Positions 17,342 through 25,681 of a stretch of 64,000 nt of DNA are shown piece after piece (position 1 is the stretch's first letter; the number at the start of each line of letters is the position of its first letter). The DNA is from Carnobacterium viridans. GTDB taxonomy: Bacteria; Bacillota; Bacilli; Lactobacillales; Carnobacteriaceae. The stretch lies in assembly GCF_900102725.1 (NCBI RefSeq), contig NZ_FNJW01000008.1:1612001-1676000 (forward strand), given 5' to 3'. The notes beneath the pieces were generated by a model. The model had not been told where the DNA came from and did no database searches. It saw nothing but the letters and a program-made list of their open reading frames with translations. The position numbers and the translations under genes were made by a program.

Positions 17342-18730
17342 ATGCATAAAGGTAATTTAGAAAAATACATTAAATTGAGTATGTTTCAAGTTACTAATAA
17401 AAGGATGGGTAAAAACAATAGTGAAGTTAAACAAGCTTATAATGCAATATTTCAAAATACATTATTTGAGATTCAAATTCTTGGGCGACTTCTGCAGCAT
17501 GACGAAACTGGACCGATTTCTGCAAATATTGCAGGTAAATTCTTATTTAGTGAGAATGTAAACACAGGAATTTCTGAGTATGTTTTCGAATACCTTAAAT
17601 TTGTCGTTCAACTCGCTAATTCGTTACCCATAACAACGGATGGAAAAAGAGTTGAATTGTTAGAAAAAAATCAGTTAAAGAAAGTTTTTTCTAATAATAG
17701 AAATAAAGATGAGTTTTTAACCTATAGATCAGACATTAAACCAGCATTGAGTTTCATGCCTCAAGAATTAAAGATAAGTTTAGAAAATTCAATTATCATT
17801 GCAAAACAATCTCAGTCTGTAAAATTAAAACCTATTTTACGATCAAAATCAGAGAAGAAAATTTCTAATCTTAGAAAAAATTATATTCCGCATAGTGTTC
17901 ATCCTAAAGATACAGAAGAACACTTTGAAAATGTTCTTTCTACAGAGAATACAAATTTATTGAATGTTATCTCTGATGTTCACTCTAATGACGGAAAGCT
18001 GCCATTCTTCAACAAAAATTTCAATATAATGGTAGGAGATATCTCGGACTCTAAAGTAACAAACGGAGATATTAAAGGGCTCTACGTTATTGGAAATCAT
18101 GAATTAGTAGATGTATTGCCGAGTAGTAGACAAGAACTTCAAGAAAAAAAGTGGAAACCATTTCTGAGAACCAAATGGTTTAAACAGCTTTTAGAAAATC
18201 CCGATGAGTCGTGGTACATGTTGCCTGTGGGCAATCATACATTTTATGAGGTAGTGAAGGATGAGCTTGAACAACGATTCCCACGAATAAACATATTGCA
18301 TAATAGTCATATAGTTCATGAAGGAATACGATATATCGGGATCACAGTACCAGTTGTTTTAGTTAAGAGAAAGAAAGAGCAACAAAAATTTATTCTCAAA
18401 ACTTTAAAAAATTTACTGAACAACGATTATGATATTCCAACGGTAATCGTTTCACATGCACCACTGTTTAACGAATTGAATATGGTCTCAATGAAGAGCA
18501 AAGTATATAACAATGAATATAATTGTTCAGAACCTAATATTGAAGAATTATTTAAGGAATATAACATAATTGGAGCTATACATGGTCATCATCATATACC
18601 AGCATCGTCTGGACGAAGCAAAGTTGTGCACTTTGCAGGCAAAGAGCTCTTTGTGGTTTGCTCAATTTATTCTAAAATGAATACAGGATTTGAGTTAATG
18701 AATCTGATAAGATCTAAGCAATCAAACTAA
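17342..18730 (+). CDS. Calcineurin-like metallophosphoesterase (5' end interrupted)
   Basis: 462 residues. The C-terminal half has the full metal site of the metallophosphoesterase fold: SDVH, MVGDISD, IGNHE, VSHAP and IHGHHH, with spacing typical of the family. The first 200 residues are helical and unrecognised. The ATG at 17342 lacks a clear ribosome site, and the frame continues upstream through a single TGA into the 97-residue ORF. It could be a phosphodiesterase or nuclease. Such enzymes occur in phage defence loci, and its place in an SCC-like segment beside a Shedu-like gene fits that, but this is inference. Confidence 0.75.
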   Translation: MHKGNLEKYIKLSMFQVTNKRMGKNNSEVKQAYNAIFQNTLFEIQILGRLLQHDETGPISANIAGKFLFSENVNTGISEYVFEYLKFVVQLANSLPITTDGKRVELLEKNQLKKVFSNNRNKDEFLTYRSDIKPALSFMPQELKISLENSIIIAKQSQSVKLKPILRSKSEKKISNLRKNYIPHSVHPKDTEEHFENVLSTENTNLLNVISDVHSNDGKLPFFNKNFNIMVGDISDSKVTNGDIKGLYVIGNHELVDVLPSSRQELQEKKWKPFLRTKWFKQLLENPDESWYMLPVGNHTFYEVVKDELEQRFPRINILHNSHIVHEGIRYIGITVPVVLVKRKKEQQKFILKTLKNLLNNDYDIPTVIVSHAPLFNELNMVSMKSKVYNNEYNCSEPNIEELFKEYNIIGAIHGHHHIPASSGRSKVVHFAGKELFVVCSIYSKMNTGFELMNLIRSKQSN

Positions 18731-18759
18731 AAAAAGAATTTATTGAAATTTCATACAGA

Positions 18760-18942
18760 ATAGTGCTTGTTTTTTGTTGTCGAGAATGTAATAGTATTTT
18801 AAATAAAAACATTGGAAAACTACCTAAAATTAGGGACGAACACGATTGAAGCCTGGTGAAATTATTTAAACGAAATGGGAGTCTATCAAATAAATGGATT
18901 CGGTACTTATGAGATGATTTAAGATGTTTGTTAATCAATTAA
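18760..18942 (+). pseudogene. Degenerate coding remnant with Cys cluster
   Basis: One frame reads CCRECNSILNKNIGKLPKIRDEHD, a stop, then SLVKLFKRNGSLSNKWIRYL, a stop, then DDLRCLLIN before TAA. The residue composition is protein-like despite two in-frame stops, which suggests a decayed gene. No family was recognised; the Cys spacing hints at a zinc ribbon. Confidence 0.3.
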
Positions 18943-18966
18943 ATGCGAATGATGATTTGAAGGAAT

Positions 18967-19014
18967 AAAAAAATATAAGCATGTTGGCAACAGCCAACAT
19001 GCTTATATTTAAAA
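18967..19014. terminator. Long bidirectional terminator
   Basis: An 18-bp perfect stem (18971-18988 / 18993-19010) around AACA, with A and T runs on both sides. It ends the minus-strand VOC gene. Confidence 0.9.
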
Positions 19015-19025
19015 TAGTAGAAAAA

Positions 19026-19406
19026 TTATTTTGCGCGTTTTACTTCAATCCGATAGCCATCAGGGTCCGTCACAAAGAAATAAGAGGGTGTGCCTCCTGA
19101 AAGCCCTCTTAAATCACCTGTTTGGTAAGCAGAAGATTTACAAACTTCATGCATTTTTTCTAAGTCACTAACAGTCACACCTAAATGACTGAAGCCGTCT
19201 CCTACATTGTATGGCTCAGCATCGTAATTGTAAGTGAGTTCAATTTGTACAGAAGAACCAGGAGAATTCAGATAAACTAAATCAAATTTATCTTCAGGGA
19301 ATTCTCTGCGACTGGCAATTTCAAAATCAAATAGATTAGTATAAAAGTCTAAAGTAGCTTCAATATCTCTAACACGCAGGCAAATCTCAACAAGTTCTTG
19401 TTTCAT
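19026..19406 (-). CDS. VOC-family protein, glyoxalase I-like
   Basis: 126 residues from the ATG at 19406; GGAGG lies 11 bases upstream, while the ATG at 19424 directly abuts that site. The vicinal oxygen chelate fold is clear: ICLRVRDIEATLDFYTNLF, the metal ligand region FSHLGVTVSDLEKM, and a C-terminal YFFVTDPDGYRIEVKRA. It matches lactoylglutathione lyase-type proteins that detoxify methylglyoxal, though other VOC roles such as antibiotic binding remain possible. It is inside the third att-bounded segment, opposite in direction to its neighbours. Confidence 0.85.
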   Translation of the reverse strand: MKQELVEICLRVRDIEATLDFYTNLFDFEIASRREFPEDKFDLVYLNSPGSSVQIELTYNYDAEPYNVGDGFSHLGVTVSDLEKMHEVCKSSAYQTGDLRGLSGGTPSYFFVTDPDGYRIEVKRAK

Positions 19407-19632
19407 AATAATATCATCCTCCAATAGTTTCTTATTTTATTCTAGCATGAATAGGTCATATAGGCACGCCCATGTTATTTTCTATAGTGCTTTCTATTAC
19501 CTCGATAGGCAAAAAGAACAGAGTTTAATCTGATAATAGGAGCATTCATTGACAAAAATATATTCTACAAAGAAATAGTTGGTAAACTAAATGAATTAAC
19601 GAAATAAACAAAGTTTGTTAAAGGTGTTGAGA

Positions 19633-19650
19633 GAACCATATCATAAGTAA
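19633..19650 (+). repeat. att site D: diverged copy of the rlmH end
   Basis: GAACCATATCATAAGTAA differs from sites A-C at two positions and is closer to the staphylococcal core (GAAGCATATCATAA). It would be the outer right end of the island. Confidence 0.75.
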
Positions 19651-19689
19651 AAATAAAAATTTAGTTAGTTAAATAGGAGGAAAAATAAA

Positions 19690-20439
19690 ATGAGGATGAA
19701 ATTTGACCCAAGTAATCCTATTATCCAGCTCTGTATGAAAGGGATGGCTCTAGAAGAAAGTGGAAATTTGGATGATGCCATCGAAGCTTTTATTGAAGCA
19801 TGGAACCAAACAAGTGACGACTATGAAAGATTTATTGCAGCTTATCATTTAGGATTAAGACAAAATAATGTCGACGATAAGTTAAAATGGATGGAAAAAT
19901 CATTGGCCCTGGCTCTAAAAATTAATGATGATGATGTTAAGAGTGCTTATCCAACTTTATATTTAACTATCGCTAAATGTTATGAAGCAATGAATGATAC
20001 TACAAATGCTAGAAAAAATAGTGAATTGTTTCATTCATGTCAAGGTAGACCGACTGACGCTGGTCCTTTTTATCATGGGTCAAAGGCAGATTTGCAAGTT
20101 GGCGATTTGCTAACAGCGGGTAAGAAATCAAATTACGAAAAAGATCTTAAAATGAACCACATCTATTTCACAGCAAATATCAATGGTGCGGGACTTGCTG
20201 CAGCATTATCAAAAGGTGAAGGAATAGAACATGTTTATATCATAGAACCTACCGGTGAATTTGAAAACGACCCTAATGTAACTGACAAGAAATTCCCTGG
20301 TAACCTAACACGTTCTTATCGCTCCCAAAACCCTCTAAAAGTTTTGGGAGAAGTAACAGATTGGGAAAAACTGACTCATTCAGAACGACAGGAATGGGAT
20401 GAAAGATTAGCTAAGAATAAAGGGGAGATTATTAACTAA
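19690..20439 (+). CDS. arr: Rifampin ADP-ribosyltransferase (Arr) with N-terminal TPR-like domain
   Basis: 249 residues; AGGAGG precedes the ATG. Residues 1-115 form TPR-like helices (GMALEESGNLDDAIEAFIEAW; AYHLGL). Residues about 125-230 match Arr closely: FYHGSKADLQVGDLL, NHIYFTAN, IEPTGEFENDPNVTDKKFPG, RSYRSQNPL and GEVTDW. His129, Tyr159 and Asp199 line up with the catalytic residues known in Arr. Arr uses NAD to ADP-ribosylate rifamycins and so inactivates them. Classic Arr is about 140 residues, so the N-terminal repeat domain is an addition. It starts 40 bases past att site D. Confidence 0.9.
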   Translation: MRMKFDPSNPIIQLCMKGMALEESGNLDDAIEAFIEAWNQTSDDYERFIAAYHLGLRQNNVDDKLKWMEKSLALALKINDDDVKSAYPTLYLTIAKCYEAMNDTTNARKNSELFHSCQGRPTDAGPFYHGSKADLQVGDLLTAGKKSNYEKDLKMNHIYFTANINGAGLAAALSKGEGIEHVYIIEPTGEFENDPNVTDKKFPGNLTRSYRSQNPLKVLGEVTDWEKLTHSERQEWDERLAKNKGEIIN

Positions 20440-20518
20440 AATTAACTATCATAGCAGTGCAACGGATGAGTAGTTATTTAGCATTCACGATTTTTACACT
20501 GTAATGAAAACTAATAAA

Positions 20519-20565
20519 GACGGAGATAATCCATTGTTAAATGATGGCTTATCTCCGACTTTTTC
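20519..20565 (+). terminator. Terminator after arr
   Basis: Stem CGGAGATAA (20521-20529) / TTATCTCCG (20549-20557) then ACTTTTT. The rest of 20566-20773 is gene-free and AT-rich with nothing else recognised. Confidence 0.85.
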
Positions 20566-20773
20566 TGCTGTTATTGATATAAATCATTTAGGATTTTAGT
20601 ACAATAATGCATATATACGGTATAAATATTGAGAATAATTAAAGTAAATTATACTTGTGAACAGAGTTTTGCAGATACCCTAGAAATATAATTAAGTTTA
20701 GTGATAAACTAACAGTCAATTGTAATTATTAAGTATGATATTTTTGATTTACTATTTTAGGGGGAGAAAGAGA

Positions 20774-21412
20774 ATGGGATTTATTGTTAATAAATTGATA
20801 TTAATTGTATCGTTAGGGTTGGTGCTAGGTGCTTGTTCTGCAGCAACTGACATGGAAGAAAGCTCAGAGAATACAACAGATGAGGCTGTAGAGGCAGTTG
20901 AAGAAACTGAAGAAAAAAGTATTGTAGCCGATGAAATGACAACAACTTTTTATCCAGAAGTAACTAGATTAAGACATCTTACCGAAGAAGACCTGGAGTG
21001 GTACGATATCATTATAACTAGATTAAATGCTATAGATGATTTCTCAGGTGATCGGGAGACTGTATACGAGATAGCTGAAGAATACGGAGAAGATCCTGAA
21101 GAGTTATATTTTGATTGGTTAGAGATTTGGGATGCAAAAGTGCATGGTGATAATGGGAATTATGCTATTTTGTCAGAGGCTTATAGTAAATTAACTACTG
21201 AGATTATTGAAAAAAACATCGTGGGGGAAAAAATCGAACATTCTAGCAGTAGATCTAGTTTAGATGAGGGAAATTTAACTACCTTTGTACAGCACGAGCT
21301 AGACGTAGATGGAGAACTTTATGAAGTTGCTTACGTGATTGAACACAGAGATGATTATAAAATTGCGGAAATAATTGAGTTTAGTGTTAATGGAGAAAAG
21401 ACAGATTTATAG
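20774..21412 (+). CDS. Lipoprotein of unknown function
   Basis: 212 residues from the ATG at 20774, which follows GGGGAG; an in-frame ATG upstream (20735) would spoil the signal peptide. The lipobox is LGAC, followed by a strongly acidic linker (about 25-60). The rest has no recognised domain. Its signal peptide and acidic linker resemble those of the lipoprotein at 14237, so both may belong to the same type of accessory surface protein. No function is proposed. Confidence 0.65.
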   Translation: MGFIVNKLILIVSLGLVLGACSAATDMEESSENTTDEAVEAVEETEEKSIVADEMTTTFYPEVTRLRHLTEEDLEWYDIIITRLNAIDDFSGDRETVYEIAEEYGEDPEELYFDWLEIWDAKVHGDNGNYAILSEAYSKLTTEIIEKNIVGEKIEHSSSRSSLDEGNLTTFVQHELDVDGELYEVAYVIEHRDDYKIAEIIEFSVNGEKTDL

Positions 21413-21560
21413 ATAGAGTATGTTTAGTTATGTTCGTTGTAGCTGTTTTAATGCATCAATAAGAATTTTAGTATAAGTAAATGCAAAGGCTAAAATTTGG
21501 GCATATTGGTGCATGAGTAGTATGATGAAGTTACGAATAAATTTTATGAGGAGTGGTAAG

Positions 21561-22349
21561 ATGACAGCATATGAATTACCAAAAGTGTGGCAGTGGGAAG
21601 AAGAGAATTCAAAAAAAGGTGGCAATCGTCCAACAGCTGGGAGTCGTTTCGAACAAAAATTACCAGTTGGAGATGCTCCGTTTCAACTCTATTCATTAGG
21701 AACACCGAATGGCATTAAAGTTACAATTATGTTCGAAGAGCTGAAAGAGTTGGGTGCGGAAGGCGCAGATTATGACTTATATACTATCAATATTGGCGAA
21801 GGGGACCAATTTGGTTCAGATTTTGTTGAGATCAATCCTAATTCTAAAATTCCAGCTCTTGTTGATCAAAGTCAAAGTCCTCGTTTGGATATTTTTGAAT
21901 CAGGTTCTATTCTTCTTTACTTAGCGGAGAAATTTAACCAACTCATTCCGACAACTATTCACGGTCGGACTGAAACTCTTAATTGGTTATTCTGGCAAAT
22001 GGGAGCAGGTCCTTATGTTGGTGGAGGATTTGGCCACTTTTTCGCTTATGCTCCTGAGTTTATGAAATACCCGATTGATCGCTTCACGATGGAAACGAAA
22101 CGTCAGTTAGATTTATTAGATAAAACTTTAGCACAACGACCTTATATAGCAGGTAATACCTATACCATCGCAGACATTGCTATCTGGTCTTGGTACGGAC
22201 GTTTAGCTTTAGGAAAATTATATGAAGGATCATATGAATTTTTGAATCTAGATGAATATACCCATCTCTTAGAATGGTCTCAGCGCATTGCAGAACGACC
22301 AGGTGTTCAAAAAGGTCTGGCAGCAGAGTCTCAATCAATTAAAGAATAG
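21561..22349 (+). CDS. Glutathione S-transferase family protein, YghU-like
   Basis: 262 residues from the ATG at 21561, 7 bases after GAGGAG. A YghU-type start (YELPKVWQWEEENSKKGG, SRFEQKLPVGDAPFQLYSLGTPNG) leads into a thioredoxin-like domain with NPNSKIPALVD and ESGSILLYLAEK, and a helical C-terminal GST domain (NWLFWQMGAGPYVGGGFGHF). E. coli YghU is a glutathione-dependent disulfide reductase. The enzyme may use glutathione or another thiol. It is monocistronic as far as can be seen. Confidence 0.92.
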   Translation: MTAYELPKVWQWEEENSKKGGNRPTAGSRFEQKLPVGDAPFQLYSLGTPNGIKVTIMFEELKELGAEGADYDLYTINIGEGDQFGSDFVEINPNSKIPALVDQSQSPRLDIFESGSILLYLAEKFNQLIPTTIHGRTETLNWLFWQMGAGPYVGGGFGHFFAYAPEFMKYPIDRFTMETKRQLDLLDKTLAQRPYIAGNTYTIADIAIWSWYGRLALGKLYEGSYEFLNLDEYTHLLEWSQRIAERPGVQKGLAAESQSIKE

Positions 22350-22543
22350 TTTGTATCATATTTTATTACTTTAGGGTTTTAACAATCTATTTTGATTAAA
22401 AAGAAATAAACAATCAGCACTGTATTATAATAAACAAGACAACAATAAATTATCACCAATACTAGGATTCTCTATAAATACCTTGCAAAAATAATTTATT
22501 ATAGGTAGATTTAAGTTACACTTGAGGTATGTAATAGATAAAA

Positions 22544-23287
22544 ATGTTTATGATAGTAGGGTTTGTATTGAGAAAAAAAGCACTAAAGATTCAGTTAACG
22601 AGTTGGATTTTCCTCTTAACTGCAACTGCAGGATTTATGAACGTTGTAACGATTATTTTATTTTCAGCTACTAGCTCCCATCATACGGGGAGTTTATCAA
22701 ACAGTATGATTCATTTAGTAAAAGGGGATTTCGAGGGTTTTATTCGTTTGATAATCGTTATACTAGCCTTTTTCTTAGGAACGATGTTGAGTGGATTCCT
22801 ATTTCCAGAACAGGTCTTTAAATTGAAACGTCGGTATGGTTATATTCAACTCTTATCCGGTTTAGCGATTTTAGTGGGAAGCATTATGCTTAAGGATCCT
22901 TGGTGGCGTTTGCTAGAGACAACCCTGATTTTAGGTCTGCAAAATGGTATGTTTGTCTATTATAAAGGGATGATTGTTCGTACGACACATATGTCTGGAA
23001 ACCTAACTGATGCTGGTTTGGCTTTAGGTAGAAGTTTAGCAGGACGAAAATCCGAGTTATGGAAGGCCCGTTTCCAACTACTAAATCTCAGCTTCTTTCT
23101 ATTAGGTAGCATAGTTGGTGCCGGCTTATTGCTATATACTAACGTTGATATTTGGCTTGTAGCAAGTAGCTTATACCTCTTTCTTGGTCTCTTATATTTC
23201 TCATTGTATCATCACGTCAATTACGTAAAATCAACCCATGATGAATTTGAAATAAACGGAAAAAACTTATTTGATTATTTAAAATAG
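22544..23287 (+). CDS. DUF1275 (YoaK-like) membrane protein
   Basis: 247 residues at most. The DUF1275 signature TATAGFMNVVTIILF...HHTGSLSN and later RTTHMSGNLTDAGLALG are present, with about six membrane helices. The function of the family is not settled; it is sometimes annotated as a permease. The start is uncertain: the ATGs at 22544 and 22550 have only a distant GAGG, and a TTG at 22568 is possible. A small inverted repeat (GGACTAC ... GTAGTCC, 23331-23367) follows. Confidence 0.85.
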   Translation: MFMIVGFVLRKKALKIQLTSWIFLLTATAGFMNVVTIILFSATSSHHTGSLSNSMIHLVKGDFEGFIRLIIVILAFFLGTMLSGFLFPEQVFKLKRRYGYIQLLSGLAILVGSIMLKDPWWRLLETTLILGLQNGMFVYYKGMIVRTTHMSGNLTDAGLALGRSLAGRKSELWKARFQLLNLSFFLLGSIVGAGLLLYTNVDIWLVASSLYLFLGLLYFSLYHHVNYVKSTHDEFEINGKNLFDYLK

Positions 23288-23373
23288 ACTTAGATTGGAT
23301 TGTCTACACTAAACTGTACAAAATTTATATGGACTACGACCTGAAGTCAAAAGGACTCTTGTAGTCCATCCAA

Positions 23374-23414
23374 ACAAAGAACCCCTCGCATTTTACTGTG
23401 AGGGGTTCTTTGTT
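23374..23414. terminator. Bidirectional terminator before fabV
   Basis: Stem AAGAACCCCTCGCA / TGTGAGGGGTTCTT with flanking A and T runs; it can end both converging genes. Confidence 0.9.
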
Positions 23415-23435
23415 TATTTATAGAGTCACAACTGC

Positions 23436-24632
23436 TTAATAGTGTAGTGCTTTTAATTCTTCTATAGTAACATCTTGATCAACATAGCCATCAACCATAA
23501 AGCCACTTAAATTTGAAAATTCTTTATAAAAGATGTCGTAAGCTGTCAGATTAGAATTGAAATTTTCTTCATTTAATTTTAGGATAAGTTCCTTCGTTTT
23601 AGCCTGAGTATCGCTGTCAAGTTCCCAGTTATCAGGTCTAAGACGGCCCACTTCATCGTATTCAGGCTTGTTGCCATAAATCATTTCTCTATAAATGCGG
23701 TCTTGATGCATAATTGGTGTTTCATGGGTGCCTTTATCTGCCATCACTTTGTAAAGACCGATACAATAAACAGGGAAAAAAGGAATAACTGAACTTGCTT
23801 TAGTGGTAACTGCAGTAGCGACTACAATCTGAGCTTTGCCGTTTATGTCAGCTAGTAACTCATTAATATTGTTTGTCTTTTCATCACAATCTGCTTTAGC
23901 CAGGCCAAGTGTACCACCACCATAGTAAGAATGGTTAAGCTCTGTTCCTAAATAAGAATAATTAGTTGTTAAGACGCCATCAGCTAATACGTCTGCTTCT
24001 TTTAGTGCTTGCATCCATAGTTCCCAGTCTTCTCCGCCCATTACCTTTACAGTATTAGCGATTTCCTGTTCAGTTGCAGGTTCCAGAGTTTCAGTATAGT
24101 AAGTCTGGTTTTGCATATTAATATTAGGTCCAACTACGGGCTCTCCAATGGCTTTAATCGAAGAAGTATATGTTTCTCCAGTAGTAGGATCTGTTCTTCG
24201 ACCACTTGCCAGACTGTAAACGACTAAGTCTACTTTACCGCCAAATTCGTTCTTTATATAATCGATGACTTCTTGCTTGCTTTCGTGGCTGAAAGCGTCT
24301 TGAACAAAGTTTTTAGCAATCAGACCTTCTTTTTCAGCGGCTTCTCGAAAAGCAATATTATTGTACCAGCCAGCTGTACCTAAATTCTTTTCGTTCTTTG
24401 GACCCTTTTCAAAAGAAACGCCAATTGTATCTGCTCCAGTACCGAAAGCTAAGCTGATTCGGGTAGCTAAGCCGTAGCTTGATGATGCGCCAATGATCAA
24501 TACTTTTTTTGGACCTTCATAAGTTCCTTTGCCTTTTACATAGTCAATTTGATTCAATACTTCCTGTTTGCATCCAAGTGGATTTATACCTAAAGCTACA
24601 TTTCCACGAATATTTTGTTTGAATTCCATCAT
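23436..24632 (-). CDS. fabV: FabV, trans-2-enoyl-ACP/CoA reductase (NADH)
   Basis: 398 residues, close to the usual FabV length of about 400. The nucleotide-binding loop is GASSSYGLATR and the catalytic Tyr237-x8-Lys246 motif is present (SYYGGGTLGLAK), as are SLASGRRTDP and NPLGCKQ. It reduces the enoyl group in the last step of fatty acid elongation; FabV is known for insensitivity to triclosan. ATGGAGGA precedes the start. It sits apart from any other fab gene here, so it may be an extra or substitute enoyl reductase. Confidence 0.96.
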   Translation of the reverse strand: MMEFKQNIRGNVALGINPLGCKQEVLNQIDYVKGKGTYEGPKKVLIIGASSSYGLATRISLAFGTGADTIGVSFEKGPKNEKNLGTAGWYNNIAFREAAEKEGLIAKNFVQDAFSHESKQEVIDYIKNEFGGKVDLVVYSLASGRRTDPTTGETYTSSIKAIGEPVVGPNINMQNQTYYTETLEPATEQEIANTVKVMGGEDWELWMQALKEADVLADGVLTTNYSYLGTELNHSYYGGGTLGLAKADCDEKTNNINELLADINGKAQIVVATAVTTKASSVIPFFPVYCIGLYKVMADKGTHETPIMHQDRIYREMIYGNKPEYDEVGRLRPDNWELDSDTQAKTKELILKLNEENFNSNLTAYDIFYKEFSNLSGFMVDGYVDQDVTIEELKALHY

Positions 24633-24843
24633 AATTAATTTTCCTCCATTAAATCGTTATAAGAATATCATATCAGAAAAAGCTTCTTATGAGAAATTAC
24701 TTATCAAAATTTCACATCAAAGTTACGTACCTGTGTTCATCACTCAATAGGTAAAATGGAATGGTTGTATAGTATTACTAAAAATAAAAAAGATTTGGTA
24801 GTAAGATAGTGATTATGGTAACTACTAGATAAATGTAAGTTTC

Positions 24844-24852
24844 TGGTATAAT
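24844..24852 (+). promoter_or_regulatory. Extended -10 promoter for gloB
   Basis: TGGTATAAT (TATAAT 24847-24852), about 65 bases before the gloB start; the -35 region is poor, as is common for extended -10 promoters. Confidence 0.55.
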
Positions 24853-24917
24853 TAATAATATATTAAAAATCACATTTTAACTATGGATACTAAAATTTAA
24901 ATTGAGGAGACAGAATT

Positions 24918-25619
24918 ATGGACATTAATCTCGTAAAAGCATTTTCTGATAATTATATTTGGATTATTGAAGAAGGTACAGAGGCAGTGGTAGTCGATCC
25001 AGGAGAAGCTGAACAAGTAATGGACTACTTAGCGGAAAAGCAGCTACAGTTAAACTCCATCCTTTTAACGCATAATCACGACGACCATATCGGAGGAGTT
25101 CAGCAAATTTCAGCAAAATACCCAGATGCCTCAATTTATGGCCCGAAAGAAACAGAGGACATAGCAGATCATATCGTAGTGGACGGGGACTCTTTTAGTT
25201 TGTTAGGTCAAAATTTCCAAGTATTAAAAACGGGCGGACACACCGAGGGACATATCAGCTTCTTAATGGATAATGTTCTCTTTTGCGGGGATGCTTTATT
25301 CTCAGCAGGCTGTGGCCGAGTTTTTACAAAAGATTATCAAGCTCAATATGATGCCTTACAGAAATTCAAACAATTAGACGATGAGGTACAAGTATATGCC
25401 GCTCATGAATATACGCAAACCAATTTACGTTTTGCGCATTCTATGCAGCCATCGAACACAGCCATTTCTGAAGCCTTAAACCAAGTCAATGAAATGCGCG
25501 CAAAAGGAAAACCAACTTTACCTACAACAATTGGTAAAGAGAAAAAAATCAATCTGTTTCTGCAAGCAGAGAAGATGGAGGACTTTAAAGAGTTGCGTGA
25601 TGCTCGTGATAAGTTTTAG
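24918..25619 (+). CDS. gloB: GloB, hydroxyacylglutathione hydrolase (glyoxalase II)
   Basis: 233 residues. Metal ligands His52, His54, Asp56 and His57 in THNHDDH, then GGHTEGHI, CGDALFSAGCGRVF and YAAHEYTQTNLRFA, the full glyoxalase II pattern. The C-terminal NEMRAKGKPTLPTTIGKEKKIN and the ending LRDARDKF are also typical. It hydrolyses S-lactoylglutathione to lactate and glutathione. It complements the glyoxalase I-like VOC gene 5.5 kb upstream, though the two are not in one operon. GAGGAG precedes the ATG. Confidence 0.95.
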   Translation: MDINLVKAFSDNYIWIIEEGTEAVVVDPGEAEQVMDYLAEKQLQLNSILLTHNHDDHIGGVQQISAKYPDASIYGPKETEDIADHIVVDGDSFSLLGQNFQVLKTGGHTEGHISFLMDNVLFCGDALFSAGCGRVFTKDYQAQYDALQKFKQLDDEVQVYAAHEYTQTNLRFAHSMQPSNTAISEALNQVNEMRAKGKPTLPTTIGKEKKINLFLQAEKMEDFKELRDARDKF

Positions 25620-25681
25620 GTATTCTTTCAAATCCTGACACTAAGTTTTTACTAAATTAAGTAAGGAGATACAAAACAATT

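Larger units (their letters stand above)
11002..19650. mobile_element. Composite SCC-like island (three att-bounded segments, no ccr)
   Basis: Four copies of the rlmH end delimit three segments: 11002-15488 (4.5 kb), 15489-16954 (1.5 kb) and 16955-19650 (2.7 kb). The cargo is HEPN proteins, an ApeA-like protein, a Shedu-like nuclease, a metallophosphoesterase, a lipoprotein and a VOC protein. Inner att copies are preceded by AACCTCA(C/T)TTA, which is complementary to the TAAATGAGGTTT that follows the core, as expected of terminal inverted repeats. No cassette recombinase (ccrA/B/C) gene is present, so movement would need Ccr supplied in trans. The excision capacity is inferred, not seen. Confidence 0.8.
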
